A DNA stretch of 64,000 bases from Takakia lepidozioides (Eukaryota > Streptophyta > Takakiopsida > Takakiales > Takakiaceae), in NCBI GenBank assembly GCA_030704615.1, contig CM060731.1:42718001-42782000 (forward strand). Direction: 5' to 3'. The translations under genes and the position numbers were made by a program. Below, piece by piece: positions 1-20,200 of the stretch. Under the pieces are notes generated by a model. That model made no database searches, was not told the DNA's origin, and worked only from the letters and a program-made list of their open reading frames with translations. Numbering within the stretch: the stretch's first letter is position 1; each line of letters starts with the position of its first letter.

Positions 1-250
1 GCGGTAGCGCCGAAGCTGCAGGCGGTAACCCGTTGGCCTCGAGCCGGTTACCGGACATAACAGGTTTTTCGAAACATCGAGAGTGACAATTCATCCATGC
101 GCAGCCCGGTTATCGAATTTTTACATCCATGCACAGCCAAGGTTATCAAATCTTGTGAGGATTGCAGGTTACCGCCTGTAACCAGCGTCCAGTGAGCCAG
201 TCGTTTGAAGACACGTACTCGACATGCTTCGAAAAACCGGTTATGGCTGA
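1..250. repeat. small inverted-repeat (foldback-like) segment
   Basis: The motif caggcggtaacc at about 19-30 returns inverted at about 171-182. A roughly 26-base stretch at 55-80 containing ggtttttcgaaacat returns inverted with a few mismatches at about 218-246. A direct repeat (atccatgcgcagcc / atccatgcacagcc followed by ggttatc) lies between them at about 94-117 and 126-150. No coding sequence is convincing. This may be part of a non-autonomous DNA element whose left end is outside the window. Confidence 0.4.
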
Positions 251-1200
251 AAGGAGTCTCCAAGCTCTTTTTCACGGTAGCTTACTATAAGCATTGAGCC
301 ATATCTACAGCTGATGTATTATAAAGGCTGATGATTGATTGGTTTCGTACTGACCTGTCAGATTTAGTCTTGAAATTGACGAGCTGACACTCGTCCCGTG
401 ACAGCAACTGTGTGGCTATTTATACTCTTCCAATGAAGCCCGGGTGAAAACGAGGGATGGGAAGGTGGGACATACCCACTCCCAGCGAGGAGCCAGTATC
501 ATGGTAGTGTAGAACGGAACAACAAACGCCGTGGAAAAAGTGAAGAGCGCCCCTGCTATATGCACGCCCCCAGGCCCTGGCACCGGTGCTGTTGCCCACC
601 TCCCCATGCAAGAAGAAGTTGGGAATTCTCCAGATTAGAAATAAAGCTACACCAAGACCGGATATGTGTGTCCATGGAAGAGAGGTTTAACTCAAAAGCA
701 ATTTATACGGCCTACATAAGATATCTATCAAGATTTTGAGGTGAAGTTGGGTATTGGAAAAATGCGCCCCTCGAAACAACAAAGAATCGACTCACTTGAA
801 GCAACTGCCATGACACCACGACGCTGGTGCATTGAGGAGCACTCTTTGATGCGCCTCCATAGCTGCGGGGCCCAGTTTCCCAATCCATCAAGCCCTCTTC
901 TCTCTGCTGAAAGCCAACTGTAGCCCACATTTTGCCAAGTGCCGGCACAATTTGCATATGTTGTATATGTGACCAATGGGCTGCAGAATTTTGCTTGGTA
1001 GGGGGGAAAATTTCCTTTTGTTGAGAGATTGATTGTCGAGAGCCTCGCATTTTGGTGGCCCTGACAAAAGTGCACAGGTGAAGTTCAAAAGACAGACCCA
1101 ATCTGCACTCTTGCTTAACCTTCTCCAAAACACAGACCCCCATCCCCCGGATCTTCTAAACACACACATTCCCGTAGAGAAAGAGAATAGGGAGAGAACC
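251..1200. other. no recognisable gene
   Basis: Short open frames occur on both strands (for example minus 888-1307), but they overlap one another and show no family motif. I see nothing I can name here. Confidence 0.4.
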
Positions 1201-1243
1201 TGGTGTGTAGCAGGCACGAAGGTGGACAAGAGAGACAGCCCGC

Positions 1244-1314
1244 CATGGCCTTCACATTGTCTTTCTCTCTCAGCCCTGTGGCGGAGTTGATCACCAGGAC
1301 TATTCAAAGAAAAG
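1244..1314 (+). CDS. possible short first exon, unknown product
   Basis: An ATG in a good plant context (gccATGGcc) opens a 23-codon frame reading MAFTLSFSLSPVAELITRTI and onward, ending at a plausible GT donor near 1315. Upstream sequence is purine-rich and UTR-like. No downstream exon could be joined with confidence; an open plus frame at about 1694-1891 is the only nearby candidate. It could equally be chance. Function not recognised. Confidence 0.2.
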
Positions 1315-1319
1315 GTTAG

Positions 1320-2600
1320 GGGTCGACTCCATTCTTTTAGTTTTCTTAAAGGTTAAAGTTGAGCCACAAATGCCTGTTACCATGAGGCGGTAACTCTGCG
1401 CCGCCACTTTGGCCTGCATCAAGATTGGAAGTTCTAAGCTGCATATCATGACTAGTTAGGGGTTCACTGATGTAGGCATCAGAGAAGTCGCAGTAGCTGT
1501 TGTTAGCTAGCTGATCAAAATATATATAGAGCTGGTACTAATTGACGTCCACCCAGGCGCCAGTAAGATTTCTGAAAGGAAGACACACGGACCACACTAT
1601 GAAGAAACATGGAAGCTACAAGCAGACACTTCCCACCATAAAAGAAGCAGAAGAGATACTGAGCTGGGCGCACAAGCACAGCTAGAGATCAATTTGAGAG
1701 GTTCAATACTTTTGAAGGAGGATAAAAGCTGCCGCAGTTGTAGAATGCCTATAGTCAAGAATGAGGAGCTGCTGACGGTGAGGAACTCGCGACTGATGAG
1801 ATTTCTGGAAAGACTGAGAGACGAATACCAAGGAATGATGATGTGTATGGCTGTCAAAGCCGATGTAGTACCTGTTGGTATCCTAGGGTAATCCACCTGG
1901 AAGTATCATAGGCTCCCCTAATTCGATCGTACAACTATGCTGAGAAAGATTATCATGAGAACCTAGCTTAACCTTAAAACTTAGGCTGCATCTCGGCTGC
2001 ATCCTCCGTACCACATGTATAATAGACGGCCATCAGTGCAACTACTAATTACAGTTCTTCTGAGAGCACTTAGCTAGAACTAAGATTACGTTTCTAGCTA
2101 CTGGCACAGGGCACGATTCAATTCCTCAGTCCATCTGTGCCTGCTGGGATGTGTTGGAGTGTTGTTCACTTTAGTTGTACAGCTAGCCTAATGACTACCT
2201 AGCAAGTGGTGGTTCTGTAGTCTCGCACCTCCGACCTGCGCGATGTGCTGCAGTAGTGCGAGCATCAGCACGGGGGAGGGAGCAGCGCAGGGAGGTAGCA
2301 TCGTAGGCAGCAGTTTTTTTTTTCCGTCTGTTTTTGAGTAGTGAGGAAGTCCACTTAGATGACAACGAGGAGTTGATTGTAGAGGCCGAGTTGTTTGAGA
2401 TAAAATGATTTCTTTGTGTACTCTACACACATTAATTTATGCTCGCTTACATTGCATTATTATTATTTCATAAATTTGTATATGAATGTTGTGTTGTTTC
2501 TTTACAACATGGTCGAAAGATTTGATATAACTAATGGGGATTCACAAATCATTTTCAGATTTATAAAGAATGATAAATTTTTTAATATATATTTTTAAAT
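1320..2600. other. no recognisable gene
   Basis: One open plus frame (1694-1891) lacks any recognisable domain. The segment 2400-2600 is strongly AT-rich. Nothing else is supported. Confidence 0.4.
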
Positions 2601-2608
2601 TCAAAAAA

Positions 2609-2765
2609 TAGAGAACCGGAACCGGAAACTGGAACCGGAAACTGGAACCGGCGGTTCTTTCCCAAAAAATACCCGGAACCGGAACCAGAATCTGCTCATG
2701 AATTTTGGAACCGGAATCGTCTCTTCAAATATACCAAGGAACCGGAACCGGAGGTTCCTTCAATA
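2609..2765. repeat. GGAACC-rich degenerate array
   Basis: The hexamer ggaacc and its variants (accggaaactggaa, ggttcc) recur about a dozen times in 150 bases, on both strands. Similar CCGGTTCC-rich blocks are common near the ends of plant hAT-type DNA transposons, so this may be a transposon remnant. That origin is inference; no terminal inverted repeats or target duplication were found. Confidence 0.5.
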
Positions 2766-2769
2766 TGGC

Positions 2770-4460
2770 AAGAACCGCACTGATATACACATGATGACAC
2801 ACAGAAGATTAGGTGTCATGTGCTGTAAATGTAATATATACGTGACGGTGACAACACAAAAAAAAAAGATATCTGCAAGCATAGAATAGTGATCATGTAT
2901 TCTACCATGGCTTTCAGGCCATTCAAATTATTATGGATTCTCTTCCCCAAAGGTCAAGGTCAAGGTCGACCGCAAAACCTTCCATCTCTATGGAAGCTTC
3001 TGAGCCTGTGGGAGACCTTTGGTGGCCAAGCACATCCATGACAGATGAATTTGCACCTATACGGCGATATGATGGGTTCTTGCGCAGGGCCAGAAGGATC
3101 ATATAAAGGGCCACGGTGAACAGCAAGAGGTGTCATTGACTCTGAACCATGTTAGGTGTGTTGTATACTTAAAGTGCATGCGGTTGGGCTAGCAGTTTGA
3201 TATTGAAGAGTTGATATTTGATAGCAACATATCAGTTCTAGCGCACTGTTGAGCCCACTTTTGCTTAAAAATGGTCTTATCAAGCCCTGTCAGTGGCAGC
3301 TTTGGTGGCAGATTTGATCAAAATGGAGATTATTAAAGTTCATGCTGCTATAGGTACAGATTCCAGGGAAAGGGGACTGGCTACTCCAAGATGAGCTTGC
3401 TGCTCCAGATGGCTGCTTGGGTCGAAAATATTTTCGTCTTCAAATGATAATAATGAGTGCAGGGTGCCTAGTGATTCACGAAAGAGGGTCTACTTGCATC
3501 AATTTCATCTGGGTTAATGTCATATGTTTCACATAGCCTACAGGATGAGGACATGTGATTTGATGCGGCTTGTGATTTGCTGTTGGAAGTTCAATGTAAC
3601 ATAAGGAAGTTGCTGCACAGTCTTCAATGGTCAATCAGCCAATCAACTGCAAGGTATGGTGAGATTTCATAAACTGATATCTCTTCATAAGACAATGCAT
3701 CATCAGGCCTTCCTTTTCTCAACATGTTCATACATACTACAACCACTCCAAAAGCAGATCATGCTCCTGAATACTTGGACCCAAATCTCTGTAGTTTCTG
3801 TCTGTTGCAGCTCCAGGTAGGGTACAGTGTGTTATACAACATCAAGCTGCCTGTCTCTAATTATGAGGTATAGTTTTGCTTGCAAGCAAGTTTGCTGCCA
3901 TCGTGTATTCGTTGGGTTGTTTATCCTAAAAGAGGACCCACAGCCTTTCCTACTCTTTGCAGACATCCCGAGCTCTCCAGTTGGATTGGGATCATGAACG
4001 CGACGAAATAGTTGGAGGGCCTCCATCCCACACCCATGCCATCATGTGAAGCAGTCTCTATGTTTCCTCTGCTCCGGCCTTCCCTGTGTCTGTCAAGCCA
4101 TTGTGTGTTATCTGAAGCAAAATGTGGTGGGTTGTACATTTGTGGAATTCAGTGGCAGGCTTGGTTTGTGCATCATGGCTGGGAGAGAGGGGCTGCCTGT
4201 GACTGTATTTGACATGGGTGGCGGTCCACGAGGTTGCATGTCCGCCGGTGAAGTTTTTGTCCCCCTTATTTTGTTGATGTATTAGGTACTTTGTTGTGAA
4301 CTATTCAACCTACCAGTAGTGTCAAAATCCGGGCCTCAGACTTCCTATTCTGAGTGAGTGCTTGCAATACCTTGGCAAGTGATGAATTGATTATGCACAC
4401 CTTTAGCATTTGCTTTATTGGCTCTCTTGTAGAGAAGGACTTTGGGGAGACATGCAAGTC
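2770..4460. other. no recognisable gene
   Basis: Only short overlapping open frames are present and none shows a family motif. No repeat or RNA gene was noticed. Confidence 0.35.
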
Positions 4461-4466
4461 GATGGA

Positions 4467-4536
4467 GAAAATGTGGTCAAAGTACCTTACACCCTGTCAA
4501 GGAAAATGTGGTCAAAGTACCTTACACCCTGTCAAG
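4467..4536. repeat. perfect 35-bp tandem duplication
   Basis: A 35-base unit beginning gaaaatgtggtcaaagtacc occurs at 4467-4501 and again immediately at 4502-4536 without a mismatch. The absence of divergence points to a recent slippage or replication event. It lies in sequence with no supported gene. Confidence 0.9.
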
Positions 4537-5368
4537 GCGCTGTGTGTTGTGCTGAGTCGTGCTCCCTAGTCTTACCTTCCTCTTATGTTGTGCCAAAGCA
4601 AAGCAAGAGAGTCAATTGCTGTTTGAGGCTTGTTCATTTTCCCTTCCCCTCGTTTCTTTGGAGGTTCTCTATTTTGATTATATTTTGGTTGTGCTAACGC
4701 ATTGGACGGCCAGCTTTGGTAATTGATAGCTTTGTTCTTTTGTGAGAAATATACTTTGATAGGAGACCATTCAAACTTCTCTCGTGGCTGCACTGAGAGA
4801 GAGAGAACTCAAGATGGGATGGAACTATGGTGCCCAATACTTCAGTCCAAGATCCAGTTGTGCAACAACTTGTGGACAAGTGGGAAGCATCAAGCATTTT
4901 AGCCGATTTGGCATGTTGGAGAAGGGCTGTGGATGCTTTGTTGGAGAAATTAATGCCAGTAAAATTTTCCTCTTCTTTTTCCTGAGACAAACTGATGTGA
5001 AACCTAAATCTGCCTGGTAGGGACTATTTTGTGCTTCTAGTTCTAATTGCAATTCCCAATCCCTTTTCTTTGTTAAGGAATGGGCTGCTAGGACTCCTTC
5101 ATTTTTGGCATGATGCGGTTGACTAGTAGTTGTGGTTGGCAATCTATGTGCGTGTGGGAGCTTGTGCAGGGAGATTGTCATAGCTCAACTATTGCCCTCT
5201 TCCCCGTCAATGAAAAGGGATCCGGTGCCTACCTACTTTAGGAAGATCAATCGGAGGAAGGTGAGATGCGCTCCATCTGATCATGATTGCTGCACTTGCC
5301 AAAAATCCATACTAGATGGTTCAAACTGTCAGTGAAGGTGCTTGAGATGTGTGTCGCTCCAGGAGGAT

Positions 5369-13376
<8,008 letters not shown>

Positions 13377-13959
13377 TCTCTCGCTTAATTCGCACTGAAT
13401 TCTCTCTCTACAAGTTGAGTCTCAAGAACACGTCCAGTACAATGTTATCCCGCTCTTCCCCAGTCCCTCTCAATACGTATGCAGCTACGTGTCTTATGTC
13501 TACCTCTCTTTCTCTCGCCACAACTCACTTCCTTGTGCTTCAGGTCTTCCGGAACTCTCTGCGCATTTATTAGTCTCCGTTTCTAACCGAGTACTCAGTG
13601 TGTGCATGTGCGTGAGAGCAGAACAAGTACCGCAGTGAATGAAGAGGCCAGGCGAGTCCGACACTGGACCCCTGAAAGATTTTGGTTCTTGCCATTCGTC
13701 ATCATTAACAACTTTAACTTCAACAGGCCATTACACCACGGTCACACGCGATGGTGACGACAGGGTCCACTATAAAAATCTGGAGCTCCATTGATTATCG
13801 TACTCAATAGGCTACCACGCGAACAACTCAGTTTTTCATGATTCTGCACCAGTATGACGACACGAACACCGATGATGTCAGAGTGGCCGTCTTTCACCTC
13901 GACTACATAGTACTTCATGAACGCGATGTGATAAGGGAATCATTGGCATGTGGACGAAG

Positions 13960-14174
13960 ACGACAGTTTTTTTTTGTTTTTTAACGAAAGGGGACCGAGG
14001 CTACATTAAAAAGGTCATTAACCAAAGACGAGAGTTATGGATGCCAAGACTGAACGCAATTTTGCTTGGTTACCGGAAGATAGTGATGCAATTCGGGAGT
14101 GGTTTGAAGTTTGAAACCATCGATTTCATGGAGCAAACAGCAAACCACACAAACCGGCTCTTGATGGTCCTTCA
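13960..14174. other. unassigned sequence with a T-rich block
   Basis: A T-rich block followed by aaaggggaccgaggctaca at about 13985-14005 resembles tttctcttaatgaaaggggacggaggc at about 59573-59600. The shared core hints at a dispersed element end, but the match is short. Confidence 0.25.
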
Positions 14175-14618
14175 TTACCACAAGTACGAGCCCCAATGCG
14201 GCAGGTGCATATGAGCAGCCGGCCCTACAGGCGTTGAAGTCAGTCCACAACCTTCTTCCACCGTTTGCCAGTCACTTTCGATGACAGCTTCTAGCCATGC
14301 AGGCAGCATACGATCTACAAAGCAATGTAAGTATCGGTTTTTCTCCACAGCAGCTGCCCTCCTCTGATCTCCACACCATAAGAAGAGCTCGAAAAAACTC
14401 TTCCATCCATAGCCACTGGCAAATCTGATCAGACCTTCGAGAAGCAGTTGTGATTCTTGTGAAGTTTCGAAAAACAGTCGAAATGGAGCAATGGAAGTCC
14501 TAACGTGGGTTTGAACCAAGGACATTGGTAGTAATAAGAAGCCTTGGAAGGTGAGCTTTCCAGTTGTAAAGTGCAGCCTCCAAATCGATAAAGTCCCCGT
14601 ACTTATAAACCTCGTCAC
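14175..14618 (-). CDS. unrecognised 147-codon open frame
   Basis: One uninterrupted minus frame with an ATG start. It is rich in aromatic and leucine residues, with a block reading GYGWKSFFELFLWCGDQRRA followed by basic and acidic residues. I do not recognise the family. Being the longest open frame between the beta-glucosidase and the MBD9-like gene is weak support; it may be a transposon remnant or chance. Confidence 0.2.
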   Translation of the reverse strand: MTRFISTGTLSIWRLHFTTGKLTFQGFLLLPMSLVQTHVRTSIAPFRLFFETSQESQLLLEGLIRFASGYGWKSFFELFLWCGDQRRAAAVEKNRYLHCFVDRMLPAWLEAVIESDWQTVEEGCGLTSTPVGPAAHMHLPHWGSYLW

Positions 14619-14619
14619 T

Positions 14620-17284
14620 AATCACCTTGACAGAAGGGGTGACCTAATCACAGCGATTAGGTCACACTTGTCTGCTAAGTAGGTACTAGGATGAGGGCGG
14701 ATTAGCATAGCCCTGTGTTTTCAAGGGCGAGGGTTCCCGCCTTTCTGCACTTGGCGCCCAAATCGGCTTTGCAATATTTGACGCGTACACGTGGCGAGTA
14801 CCCGTTCGCCGTCTGGGTGATCAAATAGGGGATTCAGTAGTGAAAGCCAGAAGGGTTCAGCCACGTGGAGTTGATAGGAGCGTTCAGGATTCGACCTAAC
14901 TATAGAGGTCCCTCATACTCTGCATCATCTCTTTCCCTTGTGTGCTGCTGCTGGCGCCTCTGTAGTGTTGGTCTTCTTGTTGATTCTCGGTCTGTGCGAT
15001 CCCTGGATGTTGAGGAGTACCGCGGGTGAGCTTCGTGCCAGGTACGGGTTGTTGTGGAGAATTAGCCCGCCGGAGGAAGTTGTAGGAGTTTTGTGGTTGG
15101 AGGTTTGATCGGAACTGCAAGAATTGGAAGGAAGTAAGTTTGTGTCCGTCTCTTTCCTGCTTCTAGTCTTTTTCCTAGTTCTCTGCTGTGCTCAATTCAG
15201 GTTTCTTCCGTAGCAAGCTTCGCCCTGGGTGGGGAGGACGGTGGAGGTGGAATTCCTCACTGGGATTGCTTCGGAATACGTGGAAAGTAAGAAGTAATTC
15301 AAGGGGAGGGGCTCGGAGGGTTTCTCTTGCTGCACATTGCTTCTGGCTGTTGACTATAATGTGGAGACCTAAATTTGGAGCACTTCTCGACGAGGCAATA
15401 CATGTAGTTGGAATACATCAAGCGAACAGCAATAGTCATAACGATTTTACTTTTTACTTCATCATTTGCCACCGGTATGTGTTAATCCCACCAGCATCAG
15501 CTGGACGACACTCATCTCAGTACTTACTGGCACCAAGGCCACCAAGCAGAGCTTGTGTTCCGGAATGCTCCTGTTTATATTCATACCTGCCGATACAGAA
15601 AGCACCTGAACATGGTAACGCTTGATTGTAGAGTCATGAGTGCTACTGACCAGGACTGTATTCTGGCCACAATCCCTATGTAGTCTCTTCGGACCTAGTG
15701 TCTCAGAAGGTGGGAATTGTGGCAGCAAGGAGTCTCCTCCTTTGTCTAGTAAGCGCTCTGGAAAACCTAGACACTGTTGTCGTTTGGATAGAATTGTGAC
15801 CTGGCTACAGTGGGAGGGAGAATTTCTCACGCATTTGTGGCCATTTAAGAAGACTCGAGAGTTTTTTCATTCGCCTGAGTGCCAGCCTATCCTCGCCTTG
15901 TGTCTTGCAGGTCTACAAATGCCCCGACTTGAGCTCTGACCTTGCCACCTTCAACCACATGTGCATGTAAGTGAAAATCCTCAGGGCAATTATTTTGAGA
16001 GAGAATTGTGAAGCTTATGTCTTGCCTTTGCTGATTCTGGGGCTGCCTCAATTTCTAGAAGCCCTAAAACCCAACCTAGCTCCTTGCATAACACATATGA
16101 ATTGGGCACGAAAGGTCTTCAAAGGGAGAGGAAACATTCTTGGGCATCAACAGTGGGATTGGTGTCCTAGAAAAAATAAGGACAGCAATTGGGGAAGGAC
16201 CTTTCCAACTCCAGGTTTTAAAAGCCCTGTGTCTTGGGGGGGAGGCAGGGCAGATAGCAAGCAGGAGAATTTTGTTCTGGGGATGAGATATCATGTATAC
16301 CTCTGAAAATTTGTGAAGCAGCGGTTTTGAAGTTTGAAGGCTTCACAGAAAGATGTGTTGGGGGAGAAGGAAGTGGATGAATCCAATTTGAGTGTAATGG
16401 TGGATTTTTCAAGTGACTTGGTTCATAGCGGCTCAGATTCATCTGTTGAGGTAATTGGCCATAAAGGTTACAGGTCATCTTTAGAGAATTTAACCATAGA
16501 CCTTAGTATGGAAAGTTGTGGAGTTGGCTTTCCCAAGAGCAAAGACCTTGTACATAAGGGGCACACACAGCGTGGAAATGAGGATTGCTCCGTGCATCCA
16601 ATGGCATCGTATTGAGAGGCTCCCTTCCTGCAAGTCCTGCTAAAGGTGTACGCATGAGGTGAAGCCCTTCCGCAGGGTGAGGGAATAAAGCGATGTAAGG
16701 AACATTGTTTTCTTCTCCCTGTCTGGATCCACGGCCACAGACAATTATGTATAGAGAGAGAACTCTGTGAAAGCATATGTTGAGATTGGGTTCTTGGTTG
16801 TGAATGTAGAAACATGGCAAGGTTAGAGGGAGGGAAAGAACTGCATTAGGGTCAGTCGTAGAATTGGATATGAAAGAGAATGATGGAGACATACAGAATG
16901 CAGGGAAAGGTGAAATAGACATGTTGTGTGGTGGGCTTGCGGTTGCAGTTGCCTCAAGGAGTGGGGAGGGAGGCAAACAGGAAAGAAGAAACATCGACTT
17001 GTGCACCAACAGTGGGATTAACCTTGAGCAAGACAGAAGGGGCAGAGGCTGGCCATGAAAAATGGTGCAAAGCAAAGGGTAAGGGAGCTAGCCAAACTGT
17101 TGAGCTGACTATTATTTTATGCAATATGCGGAAAGAATCTTTGGTCCTTTTAGCTACGGTATCATGAAAGGAAGTCTGGGAGTTCTCTACAGCTCAGCTT
17201 GGTATGTTTTTGTTGCTACACTGGTCAAAACATGTCCTACTTTTATGAACTGCGATGGCCGTCAGTTTTGTCATTCATTGGTAG
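14620..17284 (+). promoter_or_regulatory. probable promoter and unresolved 5' exons of the MBD9-like gene
   Basis: The first clear exon of the downstream gene opens after an in-frame stop at 17282-17284 and has no convincing ATG, so the true start must lie upstream. Candidate coding stretches on the plus strand are about 16334-16615 (acidic, serine-rich) and 16864-17058. I could not choose donors and acceptors between them. No core promoter element is claimed. Confidence 0.35.
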
Positions 17285-20200
17285 TGGTTTGGAACAGAAA
17301 ATTGCAAAGAAGGACGTGGTCCGGATGGAAGAGAGGCTTTGGCTTTGGTGATGAGAATCCATGGAGTGCGGAAGGAAGCTGTTGGACCTGCTGCTAGCTT
17401 CCCTGGAGAGACAGGGCCAGACAGCAAGAGGGATTGCCAGTCCTGTAATAAGCCTGAAACCTTGAAAGACACAATTGTGTGTGATAACTGTGAGAAAGGG
17501 TTTCATCTCAACTGTGTGAAGCTCCAGTCCAAGGAGGCTCTTGAACTTGATGACTGGCAGTGCCTGCCCTGTGCTACAAAGAAAGGACGTGGTCGCCCTC
17601 TGAGCAGGGTCAAAGCTAGTTATGAGGACGAGAAACTGACAGAAAGAAAGAGAAGTGACGAGATGGAAGGGAAGAGAGGTGTTGAGAATCATGAATCTAT
17701 AAAAGTGAGAAAGGAAGGATTAGATGATACCTTTGGAGCTAGTCCTCACACGAAAGAGACCAGGGGACATAGGGGTAGGGAATTGAGAGAGAGGGAGAGA
17801 AACGAGGAGAAAGAGGAGAAGCAAGAGGATCAAGATGAAGACAGTGATTATAAGTCTACTAAGGAAGGACAAAGGGGGGGCTATGGTCGCAAATCTCGAT
17901 TCCGCAGAGGGGGCACTACAAGGAAGCTTTTGAGAGGGGTTTCTAACCAGCAAGATGAAGTGACTAAGCAGGAAAGGAACACAGACAGAAGCCCTATAAA
18001 AGTAGAGCTTGAAGGCAACATCAGTGGACATAGACAGGGCAGACTCACCCCTAATCTCAGGTAGCAATCTTGTCAGCCTTTCCGAACTTGGGTCCCTTAC
18101 TGCAAAGATTAAAGACAACTTGGATGGGTTAACCTGTAGTCTTTAACGGTTTTCTTTTTCTTCTCTTTGGGTGTGTATACAAATTTCAGGCGGAGAGGCA
18201 TTGGTCACAGGCGTCAGGTAATGGGAAAATGTGGAAGACACCTGCATGTCATCTAATAGTGGTCATGATTGTGTCATCTCTCCAGGGTGGCCAATCATGG
18301 TCCTTGTAGGGGATCGGGGCCTGGAAATGAGGTTCAGGTCCCGTCTGGTTTTCGGAAAGTTTTTAGTCTGAGCTGGAGAATTTGGTCTGATAGTAATCAT
18401 GAAGAGGGTGCTGGGCTTGTGAGGGAGACTATCCAAACTAAACAAGATGTCCACAATATCTTTTTGGACAAGTTGAGGATCTTTGCAGTTGTCACTCTCT
18501 TGGTTTTCAACTACTGTTCAAGGATTGGGGATAAGGGTGTACTTGCATTAATTGATTTATTCTTTTGCTTACCAGGGCTACTTCCACATCTGTGCCTATC
18601 CAAGCGAACCTTGAACTGGCGACAAGACCAGTGGCCGGTTGCCCAAATGTGATCAGTAAAGGAAGTGATGCCAGAATTGTTGGTGAGAGGAAACCTGGCT
18701 CTTCGCTGGGGGAGACTTTTTCAGAAGAGGAATCGAAAAAGGAGGGAAATGAGGCCTTGGAGCAGCTGCGGGACTTCATAGCTGGAAAGCAGGGATGCCT
18801 TGCACAAGGGTGGGAGGTAGTAGTCCGGTGGAGACGGGGCAAGGACCGTGTGTGTGATAGGTACTACGTCTCCCCTGATAAGCAGAAGTTTAGATCACGG
18901 TTGGAGGTGGCACGATTTCTGGGCCTTGTGGGTGGGAAGAAAAAACAAAATGAAAGGACTGTATTACGGTTGAAAGACGGTTCGAACAGTGAGGTTTCGA
19001 AGCGTAAGGCAGACAACAGTGCGGGGTCCAGTGAGAGGGCGGTGAAGATGGTGAAGAGGTGTGAGCACAATGGTGTCAAGGGGGTGAGTTGGATGCAGAT
19101 TCCTGTACCTGAGTTTATTTCTCTGTTTTAACTCAATCTAATGTGATTTTTTGAGCATATTGCACAATTGTACAGATAACAAAAAGGCAGGGTCACAGAA
19201 ATGAGCTTTGTCTCTCTGTAATTAGTTGCTAAGGAGGACAGGAAGGAGAGCAATGGGTGAGGGAGTTTCCTTGAGAATTGGAGGGGGGTGGTGTAAGGTT
19301 TGACAAATGCCTTCAGATTTGACTCCTTGATTAGACAAAAGTGATGACCACCTCAAGTTTTATTCCTTAAATTGGCAAAAGTGACACACCCTAACTATAC
19401 AACCCCTTAGTGAGGCAAAGTTGGTGCATAGTGATGCAATTAAACCCCAACTTTTACCCACTGACCAGATTTGCCTGCATTGAACTGTCTGTTGCAGTTG
19501 GAATTACCCATTCGTTGTGGAGATTTGGCCATAGAACGGCTTGGAGCAGTGAATTCATTGCATATTGGTTGTGGCAAGAGTCATGTCTGGCCCATCGGGT
19601 ATCGGTCTACTTGGCATGACTCTGAGACAGGCTCGTTCTGCATCAGTGAAGTGGGGGATTCTGGAGATTCAGGGCCAATTTTCCGGGTTACCAGAAAATC
19701 TTGCTTGACAGTATCTGAGTCTGTTAAGGTTGCAGTGGCTGCCACTTCCGAAGGCAAAAGTGCGGATGGCAAAGGAAACTGCCCTGTTGAAGCCAATCGG
19801 ATTGAGGCAAGCTCAGAAGGAGGAGGTGACAGTCTGAAGACCAGGAAATCTGCAATGATTAATGGAAGTTCTCATAGGCAAAGTGTTGAGATGACAGAAC
19901 AACAACAAGAGTCTGTCAGGAGAGTGGTTGAGGTACAAGAGAACAGTATGGAATGTAATAGAATGGAGGGTGCCGGAGAAGAAGATTGCTTGGAAAGAGC
20001 TGAGACCAGCAGCAGATTCAGCTTGAAGATGAGGGAGGAAGACTCATTTTGTGGTGAGGTTCAGCATCTGAGCAATTGCACACAGTGGATTAGTTCCCAG
20101 GAAGAAAGTGAACATCCAGGGATGGCACTACTTGAGGATCATAGAGAGCTTAATATCTACCCTGGCAGCAGCCTTAGTGACAAATTTGATGGTTACGGCG

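Noticed and set aside
888-1307. 139-codon minus open frame
   Set aside because: It overlaps other frames in the same region and shows no domain, signal or family resemblance; the opposite strand has a better start context at 1244.
15188-15625. 145-codon plus open frame as a separate gene
   Set aside because: No family motif, and it lies where 5' exons or UTR of the MBD9-like gene are expected; kept as unresolved upstream sequence.
16503-17075. 190-codon minus open frame
   Set aside because: It is antisense to probable 5' sequence of the MBD9-like gene and has no recognisable domain.
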